Shown in pieces: positions 1 to 8,664 of a stretch of 64,000 nt of DNA (position 1 is the first letter of the stretch; the number at the start of each line of letters is the position of its first letter). Source of the DNA: Rhodococcus sp. ARC_M6 (GTDB taxonomy: Bacteria > Actinomycetota > Actinomycetes > Mycobacteriales > Mycobacteriaceae). Made by a program: the position numbers and the translations under genes. The stretch is taken from NCBI RefSeq assembly GCF_022810305.1, contig NZ_JALGQH010000033.1:1-64000 (forward strand), read 5' to 3'. Under the pieces are notes generated by a model. It searched no databases. It was not told where the DNA came from and worked only from the letters and a program-made list of their open reading frames with translations.

Positions 1-88
1 CATCCACTGGTACAACCATGAACGCATCTCCACAAAGCTCCAGGGCCTGAGCCCGGTGCAATACCGGGTTCAAGCCCTGGTGGCTTAG
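1..88 (+). CDS. IS3-family transposase OrfB, C-terminal fragment
   Basis: Reading from base 2 gives 28 residues, IHWYNHERIS...SPVQYR...ALVA, then TAG at 86-88. The W-Y-N-x-x-R-x(4)-L-x-G-x-(S/T)-P-x-x-(Y/F) pattern is the typical C-terminal end of the IS3/IS150 DDE integrase core. It normally catalyses excision and integration of the element. The start and most of the protein, including the catalytic DDE residues, are outside the window. Base 1 is the last base of the preceding codon. Confidence 0.75.
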   Translation, partial: IHWYNHERISTKLQGLSPVQYRVQALVA

Positions 89-127
89 GCTCTTATTTGG
101 CCAGTCCAACTTCCGGGGACCAGTTCA
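1..127 (+). mobile_element. 3' end of an IS3-family insertion sequence (truncated by the window edge)
   Basis: The first 88 bases encode the C-terminus of an IS3-type OrfB transposase. The non-coding tail ends in ACTTCCGGGGACCAGTTCA, which looks like a right terminal inverted repeat ending about base 127. The rest of the element lies upstream of the window, so intactness cannot be judged. It sits about 30 bp downstream of the EIIA stop codon and therefore does not interrupt the PTS genes. The exact right boundary is inferred from the family pattern, because the left repeat is not visible. Confidence 0.7.
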
Positions 128-157
128 AAAGGTGTGCCCACTTTTTTGCTTGTTTTT

Positions 158-619
158 CTACTTGGACCAGTCGAAAAGTGTTGCACCGACTGCGATGTCG
201 GACCCGAGTGCCTCGGAGGTGATGGTGTCGGGCTTGGAGTCCATGACGACGACCGGGCACACCGCGGAGTATCCGGTGCTGTCGATGAATGCGGGATCGA
301 AGCTCACCACTGCGTCGCCGGCGGCAACCTGATCGCCCTCGGCGGCGATAAGGGTGAACCCTTCACCTTCGAGTTTGACCGTGTCGATTCCGATGTGGAC
401 GAGTACGCCGGTCCCCTGTGCGCCCAGGATGACAAATGCGTGCGGGTGCAGTTTGAGGATCTTGCCGGCGATGGGTGCGACGACGGTCAGGGGACCTTGA
501 TCGCGAGCCGGTTCGATAGCCACGCCCGCGCCTACCATCTGCTGCGCGAATACGGGGTCGGGAACGTCGGCTAGTGCCAGGACTCGTCCGGGCAGGGGAG
601 CGAGGACGGAGACGCTCAC
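158..619 (-). CDS. PTS system glucose-type EIIA component (Crr-like)
   Basis: Cytoplasmic phosphocarrier of 153 residues that takes phosphate from HPr and passes it to EIIB. The PTS_EIIA_1 fold is recognisable. The phospho-accepting histidine is in VLVHIGIDTV (about H75), and the second conserved histidine is in HPHAF (about H60). The GTG start at 619 was chosen because it overlaps the EIIB stop (GTGA) and removes an unsupported N-terminal extension present in the longer open frame. It is transcribed with EIIB and is divergent from EIIC. Sugar specificity is inferred as N-acetylglucosamine from the adjacent nagA and nagB. In many bacteria these domains are fused to EIIC; here each is a separate small gene. 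Confidence 0.92.
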   Translation of the reverse strand: MSVSVLAPLPGRVLALADVPDPVFAQQMVGAGVAIEPARDQGPLTVVAPIAGKILKLHPHAFVILGAQGTGVLVHIGIDTVKLEGEGFTLIAAEGDQVAAGDAVVSFDPAFIDSTGYSAVCPVVVMDSKPDTITSEALGSDIAVGATLFDWSK

Positions 620-846
620 AGAATGTCCTCGATGTCCTCGGCGAGGGTGTCCGCCTCGGGGCCGACGATGACCTGCACAACGGTGCCGGCCTTGAGGACA
701 CCGTGAGCGCCGGCGGCCTTGAGGGCTGCCTCGTCGACCTTGCTCCCGTCCTTGACCTCGGTGCGCAGGCGCGTGATGCACGCTTCGATTTCGACGATGT
801 TCTCGGCGCCGCCGAGGCCCTTGACGATTGCTTCTGCCTTGGACAT
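616..846 (-). CDS. PTS system EIIB component, glucose/N-acetylglucosamine family
   Basis: A 76-residue stand-alone EIIB domain. The phosphorylated cysteine lies in the motif EACITRLR (C23), the hallmark of the glucose/GlcNAc EIIB family. The ATG at 846 is preceded by AGGAG at a good distance, so the upstream in-frame ATG is not needed. The stop overlaps the GTG of EIIA by four bases, implying translational coupling. It transfers phosphate from EIIA to sugar bound by the EIIC permease encoded on the opposite strand. Confidence 0.92.
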   Translation of the reverse strand: MSKAEAIVKGLGGAENIVEIEACITRLRTEVKDGSKVDEAALKAAGAHGVLKAGTVVQVIVGPEADTLAEDIEDIL

Positions 847-1052
847 TGATTCTCCTGGTTTGTGCGGGTCGGTTAGCCGGTGAGTGCTTTTCCAGTTGCC
901 TAGGTCACATTCTCCTGTTGACATCTTGCGTTCACCTGGTCAAACTAGCAACTGGTTATGACCGGACAGTACCCCTTGCGGATACTGGTTCACAATACTT
1001 TCCGCCCCATCGGTTCACCCCGCGCCTCACCTGACGACAAGAGAAGGTCTTT
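847..1052. promoter_or_regulatory. Divergent promoter region of the PTS genes, possible GntR/DasR-like site
   Basis: 206 bp between the divergently read EIIB and EIIC genes, so it must hold promoters for both. ACTGGTTATGACCGGA (951-966) is an imperfect palindrome matching about 10 of 16 positions of the Streptomyces DasR-responsive element. ACTGGTT recurs at 984-990. DasR-type control by GlcNAc-derived phosphosugars would suit the neighbours, but the match is weak and no regulator gene is present here. Confidence 0.4.
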
Positions 1053-2396
1053 ATGACTGCCGACGACAGCCCCAAGAAGGAATCGACGTTGTTTGCCGGG
1101 GTTCAACGCCTCGGCCGCAGCCTGATGTTGCCCATTGCGGTGCTGCCCGCGGCCGGACTTCTGCTTCGAGCAGGTCAGGACGATCTGCTCGGGCGTTTCA
1201 GTGCTCTGGAAAGCACGGCGGGTGTTATCTCGGCTGCCGGACAGTCGATCTTCACCTGGTTGCCGCTGATCTTCGCGGTCGGTATCGCCATCGGGTGGGC
1301 CAAGAAGTCGGACGGTTCCACAGCCTTGGCTGCTGTCGTCGGATACATGGTCATCAACGGCGTTTTCGAGGCCATGTCGCCCATCGTTCTCGAGGGCAAG
1401 ACGGACCCCAACGGTGATCCGTCGATGATCAATTACGGGGTGCTGGCCGGCATCGTGATGGGCTTGCTGTCCGCGATCCTGTGGCAGAAGTTCTACCGAA
1501 CCAAGCTTCCCGACTACCTCGGATTCTTCAACGGTCGACGCTTGGTTCCCATCCTCACCGCTCTCACCGGTCTTGTTGTCGGTGTGCTGATGGCATTCAT
1601 CTACCCGCTCTTCAACTCCGGTCTGACCTGGGTGGGCGAGACCGTGGCCGCGAATACCGTAATCGGCGGCGGCATCTACGGCACGGCAAACCGGTTGCTG
1701 ATTCCGACCGGCCTGCACCACATCCTCAACTCTGCAGTGTGGTTCCTGATCGGCGACTACCAGGACGCGTCGGGCCAATTGGTCCGTGGCGATCTCAACC
1801 GATTCTTTGCCGGTGACCCCAGTGCCGGCACTTTCATGACGGGCTTCTTCCCGATCATGATGTTCGCGCTTCCCGCAGCAGCTTTCGCGATCTGGCGTAA
1901 CGCCAAGCCTTCTCAGAAGAAGCTGATCGGCGGCATCATGCTCTCCACCGGTCTGACCGCGTTCCTCACCGGTATCACCGAGCCGCTCGAGTTCTCGTTC
2001 ATGTTCGTCGCCTGGCCGCTGTACGTCATCCACTCGATCTTGACGGGTACGTCGATGGCGTTGGTGAATGCTCTCGGAATCCACGACGGCTTCACGTTCT
2101 CCGCCGGCTTCATCGACTACGCGCTCAACTTCGGCAAGGCCACCAACGCGTGGATGCTGATCCCGATCGGCCTCGTCTACGCACTGATCTACTACTTCCT
2201 CTTCAGCTTCGTCATCAAGAAGTGGAACCTGCGTACCCCCGGCCGCGAAGAAGAGCTCGACGGCGAAGACAACACTCCCGGCGAGGCAGTTATCGAGGCA
2301 GAAGTTGCCGTCGCAGCTGTGGCCGACACTCGCGTCGACGCACCTTCGGTCGCGGAACAAGAACAGAAAATCGCCAAGGAACTGGAAGGCCGCTGA
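1053..2396 (+). CDS. PTS system N-acetylglucosamine-type EIIC permease
   Basis: A 447-residue polytopic membrane protein with about ten hydrophobic segments, ending in a cytoplasmic tail rich in E, A and V (from about residue 395). It binds and translocates the sugar while EIIB phosphorylates it. Family signatures include GTANRLLIPTGLHHILN and the C-terminal GITEPLEFSFMFVAWPLYVIH region containing the substrate-binding ITEP loop. These are typical of the glucose/GlcNAc (NagE/PtsG) EIIC group, and GlcNAc is preferred because of the downstream nag genes. It has no fused EIIB or EIIA domain; those are encoded divergently. HPr begins 4 bp after the stop. Confidence 0.9.
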   Translation: MTADDSPKKESTLFAGVQRLGRSLMLPIAVLPAAGLLLRAGQDDLLGRFSALESTAGVISAAGQSIFTWLPLIFAVGIAIGWAKKSDGSTALAAVVGYMVINGVFEAMSPIVLEGKTDPNGDPSMINYGVLAGIVMGLLSAILWQKFYRTKLPDYLGFFNGRRLVPILTALTGLVVGVLMAFIYPLFNSGLTWVGETVAANTVIGGGIYGTANRLLIPTGLHHILNSAVWFLIGDYQDASGQLVRGDLNRFFAGDPSAGTFMTGFFPIMMFALPAAAFAIWRNAKPSQKKLIGGIMLSTGLTAFLTGITEPLEFSFMFVAWPLYVIHSILTGTSMALVNALGIHDGFTFSAGFIDYALNFGKATNAWMLIPIGLVYALIYYFLFSFVIKKWNLRTPGREEELDGEDNTPGEAVIEAEVAVAAVADTRVDAPSVAEQEQKIAKELEGR

Positions 2397-2400
2397 CATC

Positions 2401-2670
2401 ATGGCAACCGTAACCGCCATCATCGGATCAACCGTGGGCCTGCATGCCCGCCCCGCTGCCAAGTTCACTCGGGCAGCAGCCACCGCCCCCGTCGACGTCA
2501 CCATTGCACTCGGTGACGGAGAGCCGGTCGACGCTGCCAGCGTGCTGTCGGTCATGACGCTCGGTGCCCAGTTCGGGGCCGAGGTGACGTTGCGGGCAGA
2601 AGGAGAAGGCGCAGAAGACGCCCTTCGTGGCCTGGCCGAACTGCTCACGACCGACCTCGACGAGGCCTGA
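2401..2670 (+). CDS. ptsH: Phosphocarrier protein HPr
   Basis: 89 residues. The active histidine is H15 in GLHARPAAKF. It relays phosphate from EI to EIIA. A serine-containing regulatory helix (AASVLSVMTLG) aligns with the Ser46 region of other HPr proteins, but no HPr kinase is in the window. The ATG at 2401 follows the EIIC stop by 4 bp, and the stop TGA shares a base with the EI start, so the three genes are one operon. Confidence 0.95.
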   Translation: MATVTAIIGSTVGLHARPAAKFTRAAATAPVDVTIALGDGEPVDAASVLSVMTLGAQFGAEVTLRAEGEGAEDALRGLAELLTTDLDEA

Positions 2671-4331
2671 TGTCCACAGATATCCACGGTCTCGGTGTGA
2701 GTTCCGGTGTGGTCTGCGCGCCGTGGATCGGTTTCGGCACCGTCATCGAGACGTCAGCGGGCGACCCGGTGACCGGTACACCGGCCGACGAACTGGTGCG
2801 GGTCCGTAGCGCATTGGACACCGTGGCGAGTGATCTCGAGAGCCGCGCCGACGGCGTCGACGGCGTTGCCGCGGAGATCCTGGTGACGTCCGCAGCGCTG
2901 GCCCGCGATCCGGGAATCGTGAAGGAAACTTCCAGGAATCTCGAGGCCGGTCTACCGACTGCGTACTCGGTGACCGTGGCTTTCGAAGGGTTCTGCGACA
3001 AGCTCGCAGCCTTGGGGGGTTACATGGCCGAGCGAGTTACGGATCTGCGCGATCTGGGTCGACGGACTGTCGCAGTACTGCTCGATCAGCCTTTGCCGGG
3101 TATCCCGGCGCCGGGTCATCCGTACATTCTGGTGGCCCGGGACCTGGCACCCGCGGATACTGCGACGCTTGCCGGCAGTGACGTCGTCGGGTTGCTCACG
3201 TTGGAAGGTGGGCCGACCAGTCACACCGCAATTTTGGCGAAGTCGCTCGGTATCGCGGCAGTGGTGAGTTGCCCCGAAGCGCTTGCCCTGCCCGAAGGTG
3301 TGCTGCTGATCCTCGACGGCAGTACCGGTGAAGTTGTGGTCGATCCGACTGCCGAGCAGCAAGAAGGTGCGGCGCTCGAGATTGCCGCGGCCGCAGCGCG
3401 AACGGCGTCGGGCAGCGGACCGGGCCGCACGCTCGACGGTACGGCCGTGGGTTTGCTTGCCAACATCGGAACGCTTGACGACGCGGCCCGAGCGGGTGGC
3501 GTCGACTGCGAGGGCGTCGGACTGTTTCGCACCGAGTTCTCGTTCCTCGGCCGCACCGAGGAGCCTTCGCTGGCCGAGCAGACGGAGATGTACACGGCTG
3601 TCCTGCAGCACTTTTCTGGCCGCAAGGTAGTAGTGCGGACACTCGATTCCGGTTCGGACAAGCCGTTGCCGTTCCTGGACTTGGCGGAGGAAGCCAACCC
3701 GGCGTTGGGAATTCGTGGGCTGCGCATTGCCGACGTGTACCCACAGACACTGATCACGCAATTGGACGCGCTGGCCGCGGCCGGACTCGCCACCGGTGCA
3801 GACCTGTGGGTGATGGCTCCGATGGTGTCGACGGCGGACGAGGCGATCGGATTTGCCGAGCTTGCACGCTCCCGGGGCATCACCACGGTGGGCGCGATGA
3901 TCGAGGTGCCGGCAGCAGCGTTGCGCGCCAAGGACATATTCGAGCATCTCGACTTCGTCAGCATCGGTACCAACGATTTGAGTCAGTACACGTGTGCGGT
4001 CGATCGGATGGCCGGCGGTCTGGCGTATCTGCTGGACCCATGGCAACCTGCAGTTCTCGACTTGATCGCGCTGGTGGGTGCCGCCGGCGCTGAGGCCGGA
4101 AAGCCTGTCGGAGTGTGCGGCGAGGCGGCGTCGGATCCGTTGTTGGCTCCGGTTCTGGTGGGCCTCGGTGTCACCAGTCTGTCGATGTCCACACCCGCGT
4201 TGGGTGAGGTACGCGCCCGGTTGGCCGCCGTAGACCTGGACGGGTGCCGGGCAATGTCCGCCGCCGCGCGGGCTGCGCGCAACCCGGTCGGTGGACGGGC
4301 TGCTGTGCTGGAGATTCGGGAGGCGCTGTGA
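2670..4331 (+). CDS. ptsI: PTS enzyme I (phosphoenolpyruvate-protein phosphotransferase)
   Basis: 553 residues, normal for enzyme I. It autophosphorylates with PEP and donates the phosphate to HPr. The phosphohistidine is in GGPTSHTAILAKSLG (about H185). The PEP-binding TIM-barrel signature follows (GVGLFRTEFSFLGR, then SIGTNDLSQYT), and the catalytic cysteine region GVCGEAASDP is near the C-terminus. The ATG overlaps the ptsH stop by one base, and its own stop overlaps the nagA start. Placing the general PTS enzymes inside the sugar-specific operon makes the locus self-sufficient. Confidence 0.96.
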   Translation: MSTDIHGLGVSSGVVCAPWIGFGTVIETSAGDPVTGTPADELVRVRSALDTVASDLESRADGVDGVAAEILVTSAALARDPGIVKETSRNLEAGLPTAYSVTVAFEGFCDKLAALGGYMAERVTDLRDLGRRTVAVLLDQPLPGIPAPGHPYILVARDLAPADTATLAGSDVVGLLTLEGGPTSHTAILAKSLGIAAVVSCPEALALPEGVLLILDGSTGEVVVDPTAEQQEGAALEIAAAAARTASGSGPGRTLDGTAVGLLANIGTLDDAARAGGVDCEGVGLFRTEFSFLGRTEEPSLAEQTEMYTAVLQHFSGRKVVVRTLDSGSDKPLPFLDLAEEANPALGIRGLRIADVYPQTLITQLDALAAAGLATGADLWVMAPMVSTADEAIGFAELARSRGITTVGAMIEVPAAALRAKDIFEHLDFVSIGTNDLSQYTCAVDRMAGGLAYLLDPWQPAVLDLIALVGAAGAEAGKPVGVCGEAASDPLLAPVLVGLGVTSLSMSTPALGEVRARLAAVDLDGCRAMSAAARAARNPVGGRAAVLEIREAL

Positions 4332-5515
4332 GCAGTGCAGTTATCCTGCGGGGCAACATCATCGGCTCGACATCCGGATCGATTGCCGACGGAGTGATTG
4401 TTGCCGAAGGTGCATTGATCACCTGGGTCGGACCGGCCGCGGACTACCCCGGCGCCCTGCCGGTAGCCACAGACCAGTTGATCCTGCCCGGACTGATCGA
4501 TGTCCACAGTCACGGGGCCGCCGGAGCCGGGTTTCCCAACGCCGACTCCGCTGGTGCATCGCGGGCCGCAGCGCATCACCGTGAGCACGGTACGACGGGA
4601 CTGCTCGGCAGCCTCGTCTCCGCGCAACCTGCGGATTTGCTGCGGCAAGCGAAGATTCTGGCAGAACTGGTTGAAGACGGCCAACTTCTGGGTATTCACC
4701 TGGAAGGCCCGTTCATCAACTGCGCCCGCTGCGGTGCACAAGATCCGGCATCCATCGTGCCCGGTAACCCGGACCTGTTGGAGGAGATTTGTGATGCCGC
4801 CCGCGGCACGGTCCGTTCGATGACGCTGGCACCGGAAACGGCGCACTTCACCGAACTTCTGACGATCATGCGCCGGCGTGGCATCGTGCCGAGTCTGGGC
4901 CACACCGACTGCGATGCGTCGACCATGAGGGGTCGCATCGCGACGGCGTCGAGCGGACCGCTGGCCGGACCACTCAGTGCCACACACCTGTTCAACGGGA
5001 TGCCGCCGATGCATCACCGGGCACCCGGCCCGGTGGCTGCCTGCTTGGCCGGGGCAGCCCGCGGTGAAATGGTGGTGGAGTTGATCGCCGACGGCGTACA
5101 CCTGGCACCGGAAACCGTCTCGATGGTGTTCGACACCGTCGGCGCGGATCAGATTGCATTGGTGAGTGATTCGATGGCCGCCGCCGGAATGAGTGACGGC
5201 GACTACCGACTCGGACCGCTGGCTGTCCGCGTCGAGGGTGGCGTCGCCAGGCTTGCCACCGCCGACGGGTCCGAAGGGGCGATCGCCGGCGGGACAGCGC
5301 GATTGCTGGATGTGTTGCGTAGCACCGTATTCGAGGCGAACGTGCCCCTCGTCGACGCGGTCACCGCCGCTACCCGTACCCCGGCAAGGCTTCTCGGCCT
5401 AGACGCTGAACGCGGAACCCTGGCCGTGGGCTTGCGGGCCGACATTCTTGTGACAGATCGCAGCTTGCACAACCCACGCGTGCTGCTGGGCAGCACAGTC
5501 GTTGGAAAGGAATAG
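4328..5515 (+). CDS. nagA: N-acetylglucosamine-6-phosphate deacetylase
   Basis: 395 residues from the GTG at 4328 that overlaps the ptsI stop by four bases; an in-frame ATG upstream would run deep into ptsI. It removes acetate from GlcNAc-6-phosphate, giving glucosamine-6-phosphate. It is an amidohydrolase TIM barrel with the metal motif DVHSHG, the conserved HLEGPF loop (about residue 120), SLGHTD, and the [14 protein letters not shown] substrate and active-site segment. The late [11 protein letters not shown] carries the catalytic aspartate. nagB follows after 2 bp. Confidence 0.95.
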   Translation: MSSAVILRGNIIGSTSGSIADGVIVAEGALITWVGPAADYPGALPVATDQLILPGLIDVHSHGAAGAGFPNADSAGASRAAAHHREHGTTGLLGSLVSAQPADLLRQAKILAELVEDGQLLGIHLEGPFINCARCGAQDPASIVPGNPDLLEEICDAARGTVRSMTLAPETAHFTELLTIMRRRGIVPSLGHTDCDASTMRGRIATASSGPLAGPLSATHLFNGMPPMHHRAPGPVAACLAGAARGEMVVELIADGVHLAPETVSMVFDTVGADQIALVSDSMAAAGMSDGDYRLGPLAVRVEGGVARLATADGSEGAIAGGTARLLDVLRSTVFEANVPLVDAVTAATRTPARLLGLDAERGTLAVGLRADILVTDRSLHNPRVLLGSTVVGKE

Positions 5516-5517
5516 AC

Positions 5518-6297
5518 ATGGAAATCGTAATCCGTCCCACCGCCGCCGAGGTTCACACCACGGTGGCAGACATTGTCGAGGGTTACGTCCGCGGCGGCCA
5601 CGTCACGCTGGGCCTGGCCACTGGATCGTCGCCACTCGGCAGTTACCAGGAACTGGCGCGTCGGCACCGCGAAGAGGGTCTCGATTTCTCGGGCGCCCGC
5701 GCATTTTTGCTCGACGAGTACGTCGGGCTTCCGAAAGGCCATGAGCAGTCGTACTTTTCGGTGATCCGCTCCGAATTCGTGGATCACGTCAACCTTGATC
5801 CCGCGCTGGTATCGGGCCCCAACGGTGAAGCGGAGAACATCGACGCCGAAGCTCGACGCTACGACGCCGTCATCGCCGCAGCTGGTGGCGTCGACGTGCA
5901 GTTGCTCGGTATCGGCACGGACGGTCACATCGGGTTCAACGAGCCCGGATCCTCGCTGACCTCGCGTACACGGGTGAAGACGTTGACCGAGCAGACCCGT
6001 ATCGACAACGCGCGTTTCTTCGACAGCGTCGACGACGTCCCGCATCACGTACTGACGCAGGGGTTGGGCACCATCAGCGAGGCCCGCCACCTGGTGATGA
6101 TCGCACTCGGCGAGGGCAAGGCCGACGCGATTGCCGCGGCAGTAGAAGGCCCTCTCGCAGCATTCTGCCCGGCGTCGGTCATGCAGTTGCACCGCCACGT
6201 CACCGTCGTGATCGACGAAGCGGCAGCCACGAGTTTGAAGCTCGCCGATTACTACCGTTACGCAGTCGAGCACAAGCCCGCTTCGCAGCGATTCTGA
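5518..6297 (+). CDS. nagB: Glucosamine-6-phosphate deaminase
   Basis: 259 residues, the usual length. It converts glucosamine-6-phosphate to fructose-6-phosphate plus ammonium, joining the PTS route to glycolysis. Diagnostic motifs are [12 protein letters not shown] (phosphate binding), [17 protein letters not shown] (catalytic Asp) and [18 protein letters not shown] (catalytic histidine loop). It begins 2 bp after nagA, and its stop shares one base with the following cutC-like start, so all are co-transcribed. Confidence 0.96.
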   Translation: MEIVIRPTAAEVHTTVADIVEGYVRGGHVTLGLATGSSPLGSYQELARRHREEGLDFSGARAFLLDEYVGLPKGHEQSYFSVIRSEFVDHVNLDPALVSGPNGEAENIDAEARRYDAVIAAAGGVDVQLLGIGTDGHIGFNEPGSSLTSRTRVKTLTEQTRIDNARFFDSVDDVPHHVLTQGLGTISEARHLVMIALGEGKADAIAAAVEGPLAAFCPASVMQLHRHVTVVIDEAAATSLKLADYYRYAVEHKPASQRF

Positions 6298-7010
6298 TGG
6301 CGGTACTGGAACTGGCGGTGCAGGACGCAGCGGGTGCGCGTATCGCTGCGGCCGTCGGTGCTTCGCGCGTGGAATTGTGTTCCGCCCTCGGAGCCACTGG
6401 CGGGCTGACTCCCAGTATTGCGATGATCGAGGCCGTCGTGGCGACCGGCATCGCAGTTCATCCGCTCATTCGCAGTCGAGCCGGCGGATTTGTCTACAGC
6501 AGTGCAGAATTGGATGTCATGGCCCGCGACGTCGCTGCTGCGGTGGCAGCCGGCGCCTCCGGTGTGGTGGTGGGCGCGCTCACCGAAGATGACCGCATCG
6601 ATACGGTTGCGCTGCAACACCTTTTGCGCACCATTGACCCGGCTGCTGTGCAGGTGACCTTCCATCGCGCCATGGATGTGGTGGCGGACAGGTTGGCTGC
6701 AATCGACGTCCTCGCTGAACTGGGAGTGCGCCGAGTGCTCACGTCCGGCGGCGCCCCGCGGTGCATCGACGGACTCGACGAGTTGGCCGAGATGGCTGAA
6801 TACGCGCACGGCCGCGTCGAGATCATGGCCGGCGGGGGAGTGCGCGTACCGGATATCGCGAAGATCGCGGCCACGGGTGTCGACGCCATCCATTTGTCGG
6901 CGCGCAAGGTGATCGACGGTTCCGGTGGACCCGGCGGCGGCAGCGATGGATATGAAGTAACCGACCAGGATATTGCTGCCGCGGCGGCATCTGCTGTGCG
7001 CCTTTCTTAA
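6297..7010 (+). CDS. cutC: CutC family TIM-barrel protein
   Basis: 237 residues belonging to the CutC family, once linked to copper homeostasis but of uncertain biochemical role. Conserved stretches are SRVELCSALGATGGLTPS, HPLIRSRAGGF, VQVTFHRAMDV, VLTSGGAP and IMAGGGVRVPDI. It overlaps the nagB stop by one base. CutC genes next to amino-sugar catabolic genes occur in other actinobacteria, so a role in sugar-phosphate metabolism is as plausible as copper handling. Its final codons and stop lie inside a perfect 16-bp hairpin that ends the operon. Confidence 0.85.
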   Translation: MAVLELAVQDAAGARIAAAVGASRVELCSALGATGGLTPSIAMIEAVVATGIAVHPLIRSRAGGFVYSSAELDVMARDVAAAVAAGASGVVVGALTEDDRIDTVALQHLLRTIDPAAVQVTFHRAMDVVADRLAAIDVLAELGVRRVLTSGGAPRCIDGLDELAEMAEYAHGRVEIMAGGGVRVPDIAKIAATGVDAIHLSARKVIDGSGGPGGGSDGYEVTDQDIAAAAASAVRLS

Positions 7011-7034
7011 CCCCCGAAGGTTAAGAAAGGCGCA
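6997..7034 (+). terminator. Perfect 16-bp hairpin overlapping the end of cutC
   Basis: TGCGCCTTTCTTAACC (6997-7012) is perfectly complementary to 7019-7034, with a 6-base loop. The TAA stop of cutC is within the left arm. No T-run follows, as is common for actinobacterial terminators. It separates the GlcNAc operon from the mms operon. Confidence 0.75.
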
Positions 7035-7039
7035 CGACT

Positions 7040-7080
7040 GTAGACATACATGGACATCCAACTATAGGATGGTAGACATA
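7040..7080 (+). promoter_or_regulatory. Direct repeats upstream of the mms operon (candidate operator)
   Basis: GTAGACATA occurs at 7040-7048 and again at 7072-7080, a 32-bp (about three helical turns) period. ACTATAGGAT between them resembles a -10 element. The position, 53 bp before the mmsA ATG, suits an operator or activator site. The regulator is unknown. Confidence 0.4.
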
Positions 7081-7132
7081 ACTAGCGCTGCCTCCTCGGC
7101 GGTCCACAACGAGCAAGGAACGGGTTAGCACA

Positions 7133-8650
7133 ATGGTTGAAAAAGTGGCGGTTCAAGAGTTGACGCACTTCGTCGGTGGCAAGCGCGTTCCCGGCACTTC
7201 CGAGCGATTTGCCGACGTCTTCGATCCCAACACCGGTCAGGTGCAGGCGCGAGTGCCGCTCGCAAGCAAGGCTGAGACCGAAGCGATCATCGCGAATGCC
7301 GAAGAAGCGCAGAAGGTCTGGGCGGCTTTCAATCCGCAGAAGCGTGCCCGCGTCCTGATGAAGTTCCTCCAGCTCGCGCAGGACGAGATGGAGTCGCTCG
7401 CGCAGCTGCTCTCGTCCGAGCACGGCAAGACCGTCGCCGACGCCAAGGGCGACATCCAGCGTGGCCTCGAGGTCATCGAATTTGCTGTCGGCGCCCCGCA
7501 CCTGCTCAAGGGTGAGTTCACCGAGAGCGCCGGTACCGGTATCGACGTGTACTCCATGCGTCAGCCGCTCGGCGTCGTCGCGGGAATCACGCCCTTCAAC
7601 TTCCCCGCGATGATCCCGCTGTGGAAGGCCGGCCCGGCTCTCGCCGCCGGTAACTCCTTCATTCTCAAGCCGTCCGAGCGTGACCCCTCGGTACCGCTGC
7701 GACTGGCCGAACTGTTCCTCGAAGCCGGACTACCTGCCGGTGTGTTCAACGTGGTCAACGGTGACAAGGAAGTTGTCGACGTCCTGCTGACCGACGAGCG
7801 CGTCAAGGCCATCGGCTTTGTGGGTTCCACGCCGATTGCGCAGTACATCTACGAGACGGCCGCAGCTCACGGCAAGCGTGCACAGTGCTTCGGCGGCGCC
7901 AAGAACCACGCGGTTGTCATGCCCGACGCAGACCTCGACGAGGTTGCCGACGCACTCATCGGCGCCGGTTACGGCAGTGCCGGTGAGCGTTGCATGGCAA
8001 TCTCGGTTGCCGTTCCCGTCGGCGAAGAGACCGCCGACGCACTGGTTGCCAAGCTGAAGGAACGCGTCGCCAAGCTCAAGATCGGTCGCAGTGACGATGC
8101 AGCGGTGGATTTTGGACCCCTCGTCAGTGCGGACGCTCTTGATCGCGTCAACAACTACGTGCAGATCGGCATCGACGAGGGCGCAACCGCAGTCGTCGAC
8201 GGCCGCGGCTTCACACTCGAAGGACACGAAGACGGCTTCTTCGCCGGCGCCACCCTCTTCGACAACGTCACCCCCGAGATGCGGATCTACACCGAGGAAA
8301 TCTTCGGACCCGTTCTGATGGTCGTGCGCGCAGCGGATTACGAAGAGGCACTGCGCCTTCCGTCCGAGCACGAGTACGGAAACGGGGTCTCCATCTTCAC
8401 ACGCGACGGTGATACCGCCCGTGACTTCACGGCTCGCGTCAACGTCGGCATGGTCGGCGTCAACGTGCCGATCCCCGTCCCGATCGCGTACCACACCTTC
8501 GGTGGCTGGAAGCGCTCCGGATTCGGTGACCTCAACCAGCACGGTCCCGATTCCTTCCGCTTCTACACCAAGACCAAGACCGTGACGCAGCGTTGGCCTT
8601 CAGGCAAGAAGGAAGAGACCAACCACTTCGTCATCCCCACGATGAACTGA
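7133..8650 (+). CDS. mmsA: CoA-acylating methylmalonate-semialdehyde dehydrogenase
   Basis: 505 residues of the aldehyde dehydrogenase superfamily. It oxidises methylmalonate semialdehyde to propionyl-CoA with CO2 release, the last step of valine degradation. The catalytic cysteine lies in GSAGERCMAI, and the family-specific GITPFNFPAMIPLW and YEALRLPSEHEYGNG segments are present. The C-terminal KTVTQRWPS is typical of MmsA. It is the first gene of a five-gene valine/isobutyrate operon; the next start follows after 14 bp. Confidence 0.95.
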   Translation: MVEKVAVQELTHFVGGKRVPGTSERFADVFDPNTGQVQARVPLASKAETEAIIANAEEAQKVWAAFNPQKRARVLMKFLQLAQDEMESLAQLLSSEHGKTVADAKGDIQRGLEVIEFAVGAPHLLKGEFTESAGTGIDVYSMRQPLGVVAGITPFNFPAMIPLWKAGPALAAGNSFILKPSERDPSVPLRLAELFLEAGLPAGVFNVVNGDKEVVDVLLTDERVKAIGFVGSTPIAQYIYETAAAHGKRAQCFGGAKNHAVVMPDADLDEVADALIGAGYGSAGERCMAISVAVPVGEETADALVAKLKERVAKLKIGRSDDAAVDFGPLVSADALDRVNNYVQIGIDEGATAVVDGRGFTLEGHEDGFFAGATLFDNVTPEMRIYTEEIFGPVLMVVRAADYEEALRLPSEHEYGNGVSIFTRDGDTARDFTARVNVGMVGVNVPIPVPIAYHTFGGWKRSGFGDLNQHGPDSFRFYTKTKTVTQRWPSGKKEETNHFVIPTMN

Positions 8651-8664
8651 TCGGAATACTTTCC

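Noticed and set aside
951-966. Strong DasR site
   Set aside because: Only about 10 of 16 positions match the Streptomyces element and one half-site is poor; kept only as a weak candidate within the intergenic region.
990-2687. 565-codon minus-strand open frame opposite EIIC and HPr
   Set aside because: Low-complexity, D/Q/R/V-rich translation typical of the antisense of GC-rich genes; the plus-strand genes are clearly real.
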